Source: a candidate division NC10 bacterium CSP1-5 (GTDB taxonomy: Bacteria > Methylomirabilota > Methylomirabilia > Methylomirabilales > CSP1-5). Taken from it: a DNA stretch of 64,000 nt. The position numbers and the translations under genes were made by a program. The notes under the pieces are model-generated. The model saw only the letters and a program-made list of their open reading frames with translations, was not told the origin of the DNA and did not search any database. The stretch spans positions 13,728-77,727 of the forward strand of contig LDXR01000015.1 of assembly GCA_001443495.1 (NCBI GenBank), given 5' to 3'. Below, in pieces: positions 1 to 9,600 of the stretch. How positions within the stretch are numbered: position 1 is the stretch's first letter; each line of letters opens with the position of its first letter.

Positions 1-2217
1 CGGCACCTCGACATCGGACCGGGTGTCGAAGAGCCTTGGGTGCGGCGTCCGCGGATAGACGGTGAGGAAGGGATTCGTCACCGAGGCCGTCATGTCCGGG
101 AATTTGAACTCGTTCCATGCATCGACCGGGAAGACGATGTCCGAGTACTCGCAGGTCATCGTCCACCACCACTCGCTGGTGGCCCAGAGCTCGATCTTCG
201 GCAGCGTGTTGGCGATGACGTCGTAGGCCCCCTTGGCGTTTCCCAGGATCGAGTTGCTGTTGGTGACGAAGACCGCCTTGGTGGGGGTCGGGATGTGGGT
301 CTTTCCGGTGAACAGCTTCGTCCCCACCCTGAGAGGCCGATCACCGGCGTTATAGTAGTGGACCGACTCCCCCTTCCAGTAAAGGCGGGGGCGCGCCGGC
401 TTGGTCAGGTCCAGCTCGATGTCGAACGGGTTTTCGCCAATGTACTGGGGGAGGCCGTTGAAGAGGGCGGCCCGGTAGTTTCCGGCGTAGCTCCCTACGT
501 TTCCACCCTTCTGGCCGATATTGGCGGTCAGCGCCGCTACCAAGAAGATGGCGCGGTCCTTAAGGTCGGCGTTGAAGAACTGGTTGGGCCCCATCCCCAC
601 GGGGATCAGTGTCCTGGCCTTGTGCTTGGCGATCTCCCGGGCGAGGCTCACAATCGCGGCCTTCGGGGACCACGTCATCTCCGAGACCTGATCGGGGGTA
701 AAGTTCTCGTCCAGGTAGCGGCGCATCAGGGTAAAGAGCGGGGCAACTTTCACCTCCTTGCCGTCAGTGGTCTTGACGGTGAATTCCCCTTCGAGCGCCG
801 GATCGAGACCCGCCCGGTCGAAGTGCTCGCCCACCTGATCGCGGGAGAGGGGCTTTGCGCCGCCGCTCTTCCGGTCCCACACCACGAGGTCCCCCCACTC
901 TTTCCGAAGCCCCTCCGGAATGAGCTGCTTCTCCTGCAGGGCGAACGGCGGCGGGGCTTGGCCGGCCTTGAGGACGGTGGTGAAGTTGGTGAGGTCGGCC
1001 GGCTGATAACCCGGGATCACCTCGCCGGCCCTCAGGAGCTTCAACGTGTCGAGGCGCACCAAGAGTGGCAGGTCGGTGAAGCGCTTGACGAAGGCCTCGT
1101 CGTAGCGCTTCTCGGCGATCAGGACCTGGGCCAGGCCCAAGGCGAAGGCGGGGTCGGTTCCCGGCCGGATGATGATGACCTCGTCGGCCTTGGGGGCCGT
1201 GGCGCTGTACTCCACGGACACCACCACCACCTTGGTCCCCTTGAGACGCGCCTCGGTGAGCCAGTGGCTGTCCGGCATCTTCGTCGCGATCCAGTTCATC
1301 CCCCAGACGATGATGAGCCCAGCATGTTCCGCCGCGGACAAGTCGAAGTCCACCGTTTGCTGGCCGGTGACCATGGGGTGACCGGGCGGCAGATCGGTGT
1401 GCCATGAGTAGTTATCCCACCCGCGGGCGCCCAGGGCCTTGTCGGGGCCAGCCTTGCGAATGTGGCTGTCCAGAAGGGCGAGGGCATTTCCGAAGCGGTA
1501 GTGGCCGTAGATCCGGGTGGCGCCCAGGAGCGGCATCCCGCCACGGACCTTCACCGTCTGGGTGCCGGCTCCCTGGGTCGCCTCCACCATGGCGGGGTCG
1601 TACCCCTGGCCGGTGAGGAGGGCCTGGCCCGCCTCGCCGCTGTAGGTCGTGGCGATGTTCACCAGCCCCTTCGCCGCCACCTCCAGCGCCCGATCCCATG
1701 AGACCTTCACCCACTCGTCGGTACCGCGCTGGAAGAACTCAGCCGGAGGCCGGCCATCGGCATCACGGGGAAACCCCTGCTCCACCCATTTGAGGAATCC
1801 CCGTCTCACCATCGGGGCCTTTACTCGGCGATCGCCATAGAAACGGCGCATCATGGTGAGCCCCTTCTGGCAGCAGCGAGGCTCCCACCGGTGCGTCGCT
1901 TTGTTTCCATACAGGTCCGTAGCCTTGCCGTAGCCGTAGGTGGGCTCGATCCTGACGATCACGCCATTTCTGACATAGGCTTCCAGGAGGCAGTTGTGGG
2001 TATCGTTGGGGGCGCAGAGAAAGACGAACTTCGAATCGTGCCGCCAGATGTCCCGGTAGACAAGCTCCCAGTCCCGGCTTGGATAGTGGGCCAAGGGGTT
2101 ATCGACCTTGACCGGCTCCAGGAACTGACCGAACGCCTCTTCAACATCGTAAAGGGAGGCTGTCGTGGCTCCAACCGTGATGAACTTGAGGAAGTCACGC
2201 CTGCTCAACTGACCCAT
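1..2217 (-). CDS. NxrA-like molybdopterin oxidoreductase, second copy, 3' end outside window
   Basis: Catalytic alpha subunit of a type II DMSO-reductase-family enzyme and paralogue of the full nxrA at 6680-10123. The open frame runs 739 codons from ATG at 2217 to the window edge without a stop, so the C-terminal third is missing here. A GAGGAGG ribosome site precedes the start. The N-terminus SRRDFLKF is a Tat signal, so export is expected. The Fe-S (FS0) ligand set is Cys68-x3-Asp72-x3-Cys76 plus a later Cys in EPRCCQKG. The molybdenum-ligand Asp lies in [13 protein letters not shown], aligning with NarG YCDLPP. It lies downstream of the nxrC-like gene, 346 bp away. Substrate could be nitrite/nitrate or another oxyanion; sequence alone does not decide. 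Confidence 0.85.
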   Translation of the reverse strand, partial: MGQLSRRDFLKFITVGATTASLYDVEEAFGQFLEPVKVDNPLAHYPSRDWELVYRDIWRHDSKFVFLCAPNDTHNCLLEAYVRNGVIVRIEPTYGYGKATDLYGNKATHRWEPRCCQKGLTMMRRFYGDRRVKAPMVRRGFLKWVEQGFPRDADGRPPAEFFQRGTDEWVKVSWDRALEVAAKGLVNIATTYSGEAGQALLTGQGYDPAMVEATQGAGTQTVKVRGGMPLLGATRIYGHYRFGNALALLDSHIRKAGPDKALGARGWDNYSWHTDLPPGHPMVTGQQTVDFDLSAAEHAGLIIVWGMNWIATKMPDSHWLTEARLKGTKVVVVSVEYSATAPKADEVIIIRPGTDPAFALGLAQVLIAEKRYDEAFVKRFTDLPLLVRLDTLKLLRAGEVIPGYQPADLTNFTTVLKAGQAPPPFALQEKQLIPEGLRKEWGDLVVWDRKSGGAKPLSRDQVGEHFDRAGLDPALEGEFTVKTTDGKEVKVAPLFTLMRRYLDENFTPDQVSEMTWSPKAAIVSLAREIAKHKARTLIPVGMGPNQFFNADLKDRAIFLVAALTANIGQKGGNVGSYAGNYRAALFNGLPQYIGENPFDIELDLTKPARPRLYWKGESVHYYNAGDRPLRVGTKLFTGKTHIPTPTKAVFVTNSNSILGNAKGAYDVIANTLPKIELWATSEWWWTMTCEYSDIVFPVDAWNEFKFPDMTASVTNPFLTVYPRTPHPRLFDTRSDVEVP

Positions 2218-2525
2218 CGTGTCCCTCCTCGCGACGCGGATGCGTCACGTCGTGATTGCGAGCGCGGCCTCGCTGCCATCCGCAGGGAGAACTCCGATCT
2301 GTCGGGAAGTCTGGTCGCGTGACCTGCAGGGCGGTGGCCTCCTTTTCGTGCTTAGAGCCCTGAGGGCAGCTTCGTGGAGACGGTGTTGCCGTGGGAATCG
2401 GCGTGCATGGGGAAGCAATGGGGGTGCCACTTTCCCCCCGCCGAGAGTTTCGAACCGTGATACAGGAATGCCTCAGGGCATCTTTTCGCGTGGCGTTCAT
2501 CAGCTTTTTTCTCAAGAGGATCGCG

Positions 2526-2547
2526 CATGAGACATTGCTGTCTCATG
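2526..2547. repeat. perfect 9-bp inverted repeat after nxrC-like gene
   Basis: CATGAGACA and TGTCTCATG are separated by TTGC, starting 17 bp beyond the stop of the nxrC-like gene. It can fold into a hairpin in the transcript, but neither strand has a clear T-tract. It may be a processing or weak termination element between the nxrC-like gene and the second nxrA. The rest of 2218-2525 shows no convincing gene. Confidence 0.45.
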
Positions 2548-2563
2548 GGACGGAGATTTCCAG

Positions 2564-4189
2564 CTATCGCCCCTTCTCAATCTGCAGGCGCTGCCAGACC
2601 GAAACCGTCTTCTGTCCATCCCGATCCCCCTGGGCGCCGTCCCAGACCGCAAAGGCCACGGGGAGGGACTGGCCCGGAGTAAATTGCGTATCCCGGTCGC
2701 CCTGCGACTGCATCTCCCTCACCATGACGACCCGCCACTTCCCTCCCTTCCAGATCCCGCGCCCCTGCACGTTCTGGTCCTCTGTGGGTTGGGATGTCAG
2801 CGTGCCGAAGCCCAAAGCGTTCAGGTCCTCCACTGATGAGCGGCGATTTGGGGTCGAGAGAAGGTTGCCGGCTCCCCAGCCAGTGAGGAACGTCGAATCG
2901 TGGGAAGCCGTCGGTGCCTTCACCTGGGCGGTGACCGAGCTTCCTGGGGGGGCGGTTTGATTAAAGGGGTAAAGGTCAGCCGCCATTCCAGCGTAACGGT
3001 CCTGGAGATCCCGGTACCGTTGCAGGTCGGCTTCCCAATCCGCCTTCCAGTGCCAGATGTTGACCGGGCCGTGCTGATCCCCCATGGTGAAGGAGGGTTC
3101 CGGGTGGCCTGCGCCGTGAACCTCGGCCATCGCGACGGGGAATTGAACGGCGACGGCGTCCCGGAAGTCCTGTGACCGTAATACATCCTGATTGATGATC
3201 GAATCATCCCACTCCAGGAGAAATGCGATCTGCTTTCCGTTGTGGACGGATCTCACCCTCACCTCTTCGACCGGTTGCTTGCGGATCCAGAGCGGTTCGA
3301 GGTGGACCCGGACAAAAGGAATCTTCGACCACGCCACGGCAAAGGGGTCGAGGGGGAGACTGCCCGGCACGAACCTCGAGACGACGGTCCCGGGCTGGCT
3401 CGGGGCCGGCTCCGTCAAGGGCGCTTTCGCCAAGGAGAGGGTGTAATAGGCGAGGGCCCACGTCTCTTCCGGCGTGAGGGAGTCACCGTACGCGGGCATC
3501 GGGGTGCCGCCGATCCCCACCTGAAGTGTCCGGTAGACATCCTGCACGGTGGAACCACGTTTCATACGCCCGGGAACCGTAAAGTCGTACGGGACGATGG
3601 AGTACCCCCATTCGTCCTTCAACGTGGCGGCGGAGGGGCCATCCCCCTTGCCGGAGAGCCCGTGGCAGTCGAAGCAACCGGCCTCTTTGTAGAACTTCTT
3701 CCCGAGGGCCAGCAGTCCGGGGCTCCGCGGTGGCGCCTTCGGGATCGCCACCGGATCTCCGGGGCTCTGTGCCTGGAATACCGGCGAAAGACTCTTGATG
3801 TAGGCCACCACCGCCCACCGGTCCTGCTCGGTGAGGGCGGCCCAGGAGGGCATCGACGTCCCGGCGATCCCATTGGTGATGCTGTTGAACAGGTCCTGAT
3901 CGGTCGGCAAGGTCATCGTCGAGTGGATCTTGAACCGGCCGCTGGTGAAGTCCCTCGGCTTCGGGTAGAGGAGATACGCGGCAGACCCGTCCCCCCGCCC
4001 ATCCGTTCCGTGACAGACGGCGCATTTCTTTTCATACAGTGCTTTGCCCTCAGCGAGGATTTCTGGGGTTGCTTGCGCCTTCTCCCCCGCGGTGGCCGAT
4101 AGGATCCCGTGCATAGCGAACCCGGCCAAGGTAAAAACCAACGCCATCCCGATCCCCCTCCAGACCTTGGCTCCCCTCTTCGCGTCCAT
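2564..4189 (-). CDS. NxrC-like dihaem c / haem b electron-transfer subunit
   Basis: Likely gamma subunit that moves electrons between NxrAB and periplasmic cytochrome c. The 541-aa protein has an N-terminal signal/anchor helix (about residues 10-32) and two cytochrome c domains with CXXCH at Cys56 (CAVCH) and Cys172 (CFDCH). Its C-terminal half (about 260-541) resembles the ethylbenzene-dehydrogenase-type haem b domain found in the gamma subunits of type II DMSO-reductase enzymes. The ATG at 4189 is preferred over an upstream in-frame ATG because GGGAGG precedes it and it overlaps the TAA of the chaperone gene by one base, suggesting coupled translation. Fusing class I cytochromes to the haem b domain is notable. 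Confidence 0.85.
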   Translation of the reverse strand: MDAKRGAKVWRGIGMALVFTLAGFAMHGILSATAGEKAQATPEILAEGKALYEKKCAVCHGTDGRGDGSAAYLLYPKPRDFTSGRFKIHSTMTLPTDQDLFNSITNGIAGTSMPSWAALTEQDRWAVVAYIKSLSPVFQAQSPGDPVAIPKAPPRSPGLLALGKKFYKEAGCFDCHGLSGKGDGPSAATLKDEWGYSIVPYDFTVPGRMKRGSTVQDVYRTLQVGIGGTPMPAYGDSLTPEETWALAYYTLSLAKAPLTEPAPSQPGTVVSRFVPGSLPLDPFAVAWSKIPFVRVHLEPLWIRKQPVEEVRVRSVHNGKQIAFLLEWDDSIINQDVLRSQDFRDAVAVQFPVAMAEVHGAGHPEPSFTMGDQHGPVNIWHWKADWEADLQRYRDLQDRYAGMAADLYPFNQTAPPGSSVTAQVKAPTASHDSTFLTGWGAGNLLSTPNRRSSVEDLNALGFGTLTSQPTEDQNVQGRGIWKGGKWRVVMVREMQSQGDRDTQFTPGQSLPVAFAVWDGAQGDRDGQKTVSVWQRLQIEKGR

Positions 4190-4956
4190 TAGTCTTCCTC
4201 CCTTGGCTCGACGGCGCACAGATCGTCCATTCCACAGGAGAAGCAGCCCCCTTCAGGCTCCTGGGGAATTGGCCTGACATCTCCCTCGTGAAACTGAGCA
4301 GGGTTCACCGCGATCCGCCGGCATTCGGCGGTGATGAACGCCTCCAGGGACGAGCCCACAGACCGATAAAAGCCGTCCGAAGCCTTCCGACTCAGGAGCT
4401 GCGCAAAGAGGGGGGCCCAGCACCCGAGGTGCTCCTCCAGAAACTTCCGCTGGGCATCACGGCAGATCGAGGCCTTCTCTTCCCCGTGGTGGGTCAATGC
4501 ATAGGCCTCCTTAAGGGTTAGAAAGCTCATGAACTCCAGTTCGACGGCGATGTGGTCGAGCCGCTCCTTGGCCCGGTCCGACACCTCGACGCCGAAGGCC
4601 CGGTAGAAACCGGCAATGTCACCTAACCGCTGGGCCTGCTGAAAGACGTGGGCGCTGCCGTATTCGGTCTCGTAGGGAGGACATTCCTGCGAGATGGTAT
4701 GGCCGAAAATCTGCCGATATTGCCCCTGAAGAGCGTCCAGGGACAAGTCGTGCGAGGCCATGGCCGTCAACGCCTCCTGTGCTCCGTCACCATCGAGGAG
4801 GGCCGGGAGGATCGGGCGTAGCTCAGAGATGCTTTCTTTCGTAATGCCCGAAGGGAACGCGTCATTCGGGTAGAGGAGGGCAGCCGAGAGGAGCCGATAG
4901 ACGTGACTCCGCGTTATCGCTTCGTGAATCGCCTGTTCAGTTATTTTCCCCGCCAT
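4189..4956 (-). CDS. TorD/NarJ-like molybdoenzyme assembly chaperone
   Basis: A cytoplasmic maturation chaperone that would hold apo-NxrA during cofactor insertion and Tat export. The 255-aa, mostly helical protein shows the TorD/DmsD-like core, including a CPPYETEYG segment near residue 95 typical of this family. Unusually, the C-terminus carries Cys238-x2-Cys241-x5-Cys247 just before an acidic tail, a possible metal site. A GGAGG site precedes the ATG. It sits between nxrB and the nxrC-like gene and overlaps the latter's start by one base. Confidence 0.85.
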   Translation of the reverse strand: MAGKITEQAIHEAITRSHVYRLLSAALLYPNDAFPSGITKESISELRPILPALLDGDGAQEALTAMASHDLSLDALQGQYRQIFGHTISQECPPYETEYGSAHVFQQAQRLGDIAGFYRAFGVEVSDRAKERLDHIAVELEFMSFLTLKEAYALTHHGEEKASICRDAQRKFLEEHLGCWAPLFAQLLSRKASDGFYRSVGSSLEAFITAECRRIAVNPAQFHEGDVRPIPQEPEGGCFSCGMDDLCAVEPREED

Positions 4957-5066
4957 GCGTCAAGTCCTCCGAGGGCGTTGTCATTTCGATGTATCGACCT
5001 GCGGTCGCCTCTCCGGTCTGGCCACAGCGGACGCGGCATGAACGGGAGGATCGGTGTCTGCCTCAT

Positions 5067-6356
5067 TTAGATAGAGTTCGGATGCTTCGCGGGCCGTGTA
5101 TAGACCGGTTCCTCCACCGTGAGGCGCGCAACCTCTGTACCGTTTTTGTCAAAGCCGATGACCGTATCGTTGTACATGCTCCAGGGCTTACCGTTGATCT
5201 CTGTTTCGAAGACCTTCTTGCCTTCGACGATTTCGTAGCGGAAGATGATCTTCTGGGTCGACCGGAAGAGCTGGAGAACGGCCAGCAGCTCTCGGGACGG
5301 GGCCATGTATTTGTTGACAGCGTCGTCTGCCCCGGGACCGAACATTTGCCGCAGATATGCGCGGGGAACCCACCGGGGCGGCATATAATAAATGTTCGGC
5401 TCGGTCCCAAACTGCGGATAGAGGGGCAGGGCGACCTTTTCCACCTTGACCAAGAAGTAGAGGGGATTTGCCCGATCACCGGCCCAGTCTCCGGTGGTCT
5501 GGTCGATCCGGGCCAGGCCCTGGAGTCGGATCTTGCCCACGCAGGCGGCCATGCAGCGCGTTTCGATGGGGACGCCGTCGGGGGTGATGTGCGGGTCCTT
5601 CCCTTCGATGCGCGGGTAGCAGGCGACACATTTTTCGCTGACGCGCGTGGTGCCTCGGTACATCGCCTTCTTGTAGGGACACCCCTCGACGCACTTTTTG
5701 TACCCGCGGCACCGCGACTGATCGATCAGGACCACCCCGTCCTCCTGTCGCTTGTAAATCGCCTTCCTCGGGCAGGCCGCAAGACAGCCGGGATAGGTGC
5801 AGTGGTTACAGATCCGCTGGAGGTGGAAGAACCACGTCTTGTGTTCCGGGAGCGAGACCCCCTCCTTGCTGAACCCCATGCGGTCCCCTTCGTACGGCGG
5901 CGCGGTATCCTCGAAAATGTTGGGGGCCCGCCACTCCTCGTCACCGGGGATGTACCCGAGCGCCCGGGTGTGCCCCTCCGGCCCGTATCGTTTGACGGCC
6001 GCCTCGAAGATGGTCATCCCCTCAAAGACGCCGTAGGGCCTCTGTGCTCCATCCTTCTGGGAGGGATCCCAGGCGGCCTCGCGTCCCTCGCGCTGGTGGG
6101 CCTCGTCGAGCAGTTGCAGCAGCTTCATGTCCCAAAACTGGGGGTAGCCGCCGTACGGCTTGCTTTCGACGTTGTTCCACCACATGTATTCCTGGCCCTT
6201 GGAAAACGTCCAGGTACTCTTGCAGGCCATGGTGCAGGTCTGGCAACCGATGCAACGATTGGTATTGAAGACGGCGGCGAACTGCCAGCGGGGATGCCGT
6301 TCCTCGTACGGGTAGTGCATCTTTCGGCCGAGCTGCCAGTTGTAGACCGTGGGCAT
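5067..6356 (-). CDS. nxrB: nitrite oxidoreductase beta subunit (four Fe-S clusters)
   Basis: Electron-transfer subunit bound to NxrA. At 429 aa it matches the length I know for Nitrospira NxrB. Four cysteine groups are visible: C35/38/41/45, C183/186/191/195, C216-(Tyr219)-C222-C226 and C243/246/268/272. The group with Tyr219 in CRGYKKC corresponds to NarH CRGWRMC, where an aromatic residue replaces a Cys and gives a 3Fe-4S cluster. There is no own signal peptide, so it would be exported with NxrA by the Tat system. A strong AAGGAGG site precedes the ATG. A chlorate- or nitrate-reductase-type beta subunit is the alternative reading. Confidence 0.88.
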   Translation of the reverse strand: MPTVYNWQLGRKMHYPYEERHPRWQFAAVFNTNRCIGCQTCTMACKSTWTFSKGQEYMWWNNVESKPYGGYPQFWDMKLLQLLDEAHQREGREAAWDPSQKDGAQRPYGVFEGMTIFEAAVKRYGPEGHTRALGYIPGDEEWRAPNIFEDTAPPYEGDRMGFSKEGVSLPEHKTWFFHLQRICNHCTYPGCLAACPRKAIYKRQEDGVVLIDQSRCRGYKKCVEGCPYKKAMYRGTTRVSEKCVACYPRIEGKDPHITPDGVPIETRCMAACVGKIRLQGLARIDQTTGDWAGDRANPLYFLVKVEKVALPLYPQFGTEPNIYYMPPRWVPRAYLRQMFGPGADDAVNKYMAPSRELLAVLQLFRSTQKIIFRYEIVEGKKVFETEINGKPWSMYNDTVIGFDKNGTEVARLTVEEPVYTRPAKHPNSI

Positions 6357-6380
6357 CGCCTTCCTCCTTGAAAAATTGGA

Positions 6381-6656
6381 TCAAGGCTCCCGAGGGCTGT
6401 CCGTCCCTGGAACGCTCCACCGCGATCGCATTTCCTCGATCAAGGCCCTGACGTACTGCTCTCCCTTCTGCTGGTAAATGCGATGGGTGCCGGCGTAGAA
6501 CGGGCTCTGGAAGAGAGAGAAGAGATGCGCGTCGTCGAGCCCCATCTTGACGAACTCTTCAACGATACACGCTGCCATCTCCTCGACATCCCCGTCGGGC
6601 AGGGCCGTACCGACTAGCTCCATCGGATCGTCATCTTCAAACGGCTTTTCCCCCAT
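6381..6656 (-). CDS. unknown 91-aa protein between nxrA and nxrB
   Basis: I do not recognise a family. The protein is small, soluble-looking and acidic at its N-terminus, without signal peptide or cysteines in a metal pattern. It ends in a helical, basic segment (YQQKGEQYVRALIEEMRSRW). A GAGGAAGAGGG stretch lies just upstream of the ATG. It is 23 bp after nxrA and 24 bp before nxrB, so it is almost certainly co-transcribed with them. Its position suggests an assembly or regulatory accessory for the complex; that is inference from context only. Confidence 0.7.
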   Translation of the reverse strand: MGEKPFEDDDPMELVGTALPDGDVEEMAACIVEEFVKMGLDDAHLFSLFQSPFYAGTHRIYQQKGEQYVRALIEEMRSRWSVPGTDSPREP

Positions 6657-6679
6657 TGCCCTCTTCCTCGTGTTTGGGC

Positions 6680-9600
6680 CTAGCGTTTCTTGATCTGGAC
6701 AATCTCCCCTGCCAGGTAGCGCTTCATGAAGTCGCTTTCGTTCCCGGGTGTGAACCCCGTCCGGGCGGGCTCCCAGATTCCTTTGCCGCGCATCCCTCCG
6801 TCCTCCGCTTTGGTGACCTTGACCAGCGTCTCCTTGGGGACGGTGTTGAGGGCATGGTTGTCTGCCTCCCCGCCGAAGAGAAAGCTCATGGTCGCCTTGG
6901 CCTTGTGGAAGAGGGTGTCGGTCTGATGCATCGGCATATGCCAGTTGCGGGTAAGGGATTGCTGGGAGCCGTACCGAAGATTGGCCTGGTAGCCGGTTTC
7001 GGAGAGGGCCAGGCCGTCGGGCCGGGTCTCGTGTGCCTTGACGGTCCGCTCCGTTGCGATATAGGGGGCATGCTTCATCATCACCACCTGGTAGGGATAG
7101 GCCGGGTTGTACCTCACCCGAACCATGCAGCGGCTCACTCGGTAGAAGGGGTCGCTCGGCTTCCAGCCGATGTAGGGACGATCGGCCGGGTTAGCATCCA
7201 GGTAGACGTAGTCGCCGTCATTGATGCCGAGGTCCTTGGCCGCCTGGGGGTTCATATGCAGCTGGTGATCGCCCACGCCGGGCATCCGCTTGTCCATCCG
7301 GTACGGATCGCCGAAGTTCGAATCCCAGATCTGGTTCCAGTCACACACCGACCACTGCGAGTGGACCCGGTGACGGGTCTTGGGAGTCAGGAAGAAGAAC
7401 CGGTAGCCTTTCTCCCACAGGGGGTTCGTGGTCCGCTTCGCGTCGGCCCACGCCATCTTGATGTTCCGGACCGTCCGCTCGTCCCAATGCATCGCATCCG
7501 GCGAGATGCCGTAGTCCTCGGGACGGATATACGGGTTCGTACTCACGATGACGTTGGGAAGATACGGGGTCGCCTCCGGGCCCTCCCGCTGCACGATGAA
7601 GTTTTCGCCGTACTCGATGGCCTCGGGGATGTCGCAGTAGGCGTGGAGCCTCCCCGTGTCGGTGTAGAAGGGGTCGCTGTCGTGGACCTGCTCCCAGAAG
7701 GGGACCCTTGGATAGGTCCGGAAGAGCATCAGGCAGGCGCCGGGCTCTCCGTACTTGCCGGCCATGATCTCGTCGACCCGATAGCCCGCGGTCGTGGAGG
7801 AGGTGTCGAGGAGCTTCTGGATGTAGACCTCCGGCCTTCCTTCGAGGGCGAAGCGCCAGTACGCCGCGAACCGGTGGTCGTTGACGATCGCGCCGAGCTT
7901 CTGGGCCAACTCGGCCAGGATGGTCACATCGTCCTTGCTGTCGTAGAGGGGCTTGATGCCCCCTTTCCAAATCTGGAGGAAAGGGTTGGAACAGGAGGCG
8001 GTGATCTCGGGGGTCTGGAATTCCATCCAGGAGTTGGCCGGCAGGGCGAAGTCGGCATACTCGATGGAGGCGGTCATCTCGATGTCCACGGAGATGATCA
8101 TCTCCACCCGGGGATTGACGTTCTTCAGCATTTCGTAGACATGCTTGGCGTTGTTAATCAGGTTCACGTTGTTGAAAAACATCACCTTGGTGGGCGTAGG
8201 CATGTGGGTCAGCCCGGTGAACACCTTCCGGCCGTACTTGGGCGTGTTGACGATCAGCGGCAGATCCCCGTGGTTCCAGTAGGCCGGCTCCTCGTCCTTG
8301 GTGTACCCCTTCACCTTAACCGCCTGGCCCGGGGCATTCGGATCGAGGTTGGGGTTAAAGGGATCCTCCGCGACCCACCCCTTGAAGCCGGGCCCACTCC
8401 AGGAGGATCCCTGGAAGAGGGCCGCCTTGTAATTCCCCGCCCAGGTATGGGAGCCCGCTCCCGGGACCCCGATGTTGCCGGTGAGCATCAAGGGGAGGTA
8501 GAAGGCCCGGTTAGACAGGGTGGCGTGGAACCAGTGGTTGATCCCCTCGCCGATATGGATGGCCACCGGCTTGATGGTGGCGATGTCCCGGGCGAGCCGC
8601 TGGATGAGCTCCTTCGGGGAATGGGTGATCTCGTGGACCGTGTCGAGGTCGTAGTCCTTGAGATGAATTGTGTACATGGCCCACAGGGTCATCGCCTCGA
8701 CCTCGGTCCCATCTGCGAGTTTGACCTTCCCCTGCCAATCGAGGGTCGGGTCGGTTCCCTGCTGGGCGAGCCTGTCACCTACGTCTTCTCTAGTGAGGGG
8801 CTTCAGGCTTTGGCTTTTTGCATCGAAGACAACAAAGTCCCCGAGCTTCTCGTACTGCTCCTTCGTGAGACCCTGGATCGTGAAGCTGGGGCCGTTCTCG
8901 GGCAGCCGCCCGCGATATCCCGGGAAGACCTCGTGGGCCCTGAGCCGTTTGAGGGTGTCCGTCCGGACAAGGAGCGGGAAATCGGTGAAGCGCTTCACGA
9001 AGGCCGCGTCGTAGTGCCTCTCCTCCATGAGAATTTTGGTGAGGCCCAGGAAGAGGGCGGTATCGGTGTTGGGGCGGATCGGGATCCAGTAGTCGGCCTT
9101 GGCGGCCGGAGGGCTGTATTCTGGCGTGATAACCACGATCTTCGCCCCGCGCTCCATCAGCTCGTTAAAGAAATGGGACTCGGGCATCTTGTTCTCGATC
9201 AAGTTTTTCCCGCACTGGATGTGGAGCTTCGAGAAGCGGAAGTCGTTAAGGTCGACGTCGGACCCCTGCAACCCATGGGAGTAAGGATGGCCCGGCGCCT
9301 GATCGCCGTGCCAGGTATAGTTCGACCAGGTCCGGCCGCCGAGCGCCTGATCGGGTCCCACGCCCCGGACATGGACATCCAACAGGGCCAGCGTGTTGGC
9401 AAAGCGGTACATGCCATACTTTCCGATCACGCCCAGAAGGCCCATACCGCCGCGGCACTTGAAGGTCCGCGTCCCCGCCCCGTGCGTCTCTCGGATCATC
9501 TCCTCCGGGTATCCTTGCTCGCGCAGGCGACGCACGCCCTCTTCGCCGCTATAGCGCCTGGCAATCTGGATCATCCCCTTCGCAATGTACGAGTACGCGT

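Noticed and set aside
40-1407. A plus-strand open frame of 455 codons
   Set aside because: It is a shadow of the second nxrA gene on the minus strand, which is open through the window edge with clear motifs.
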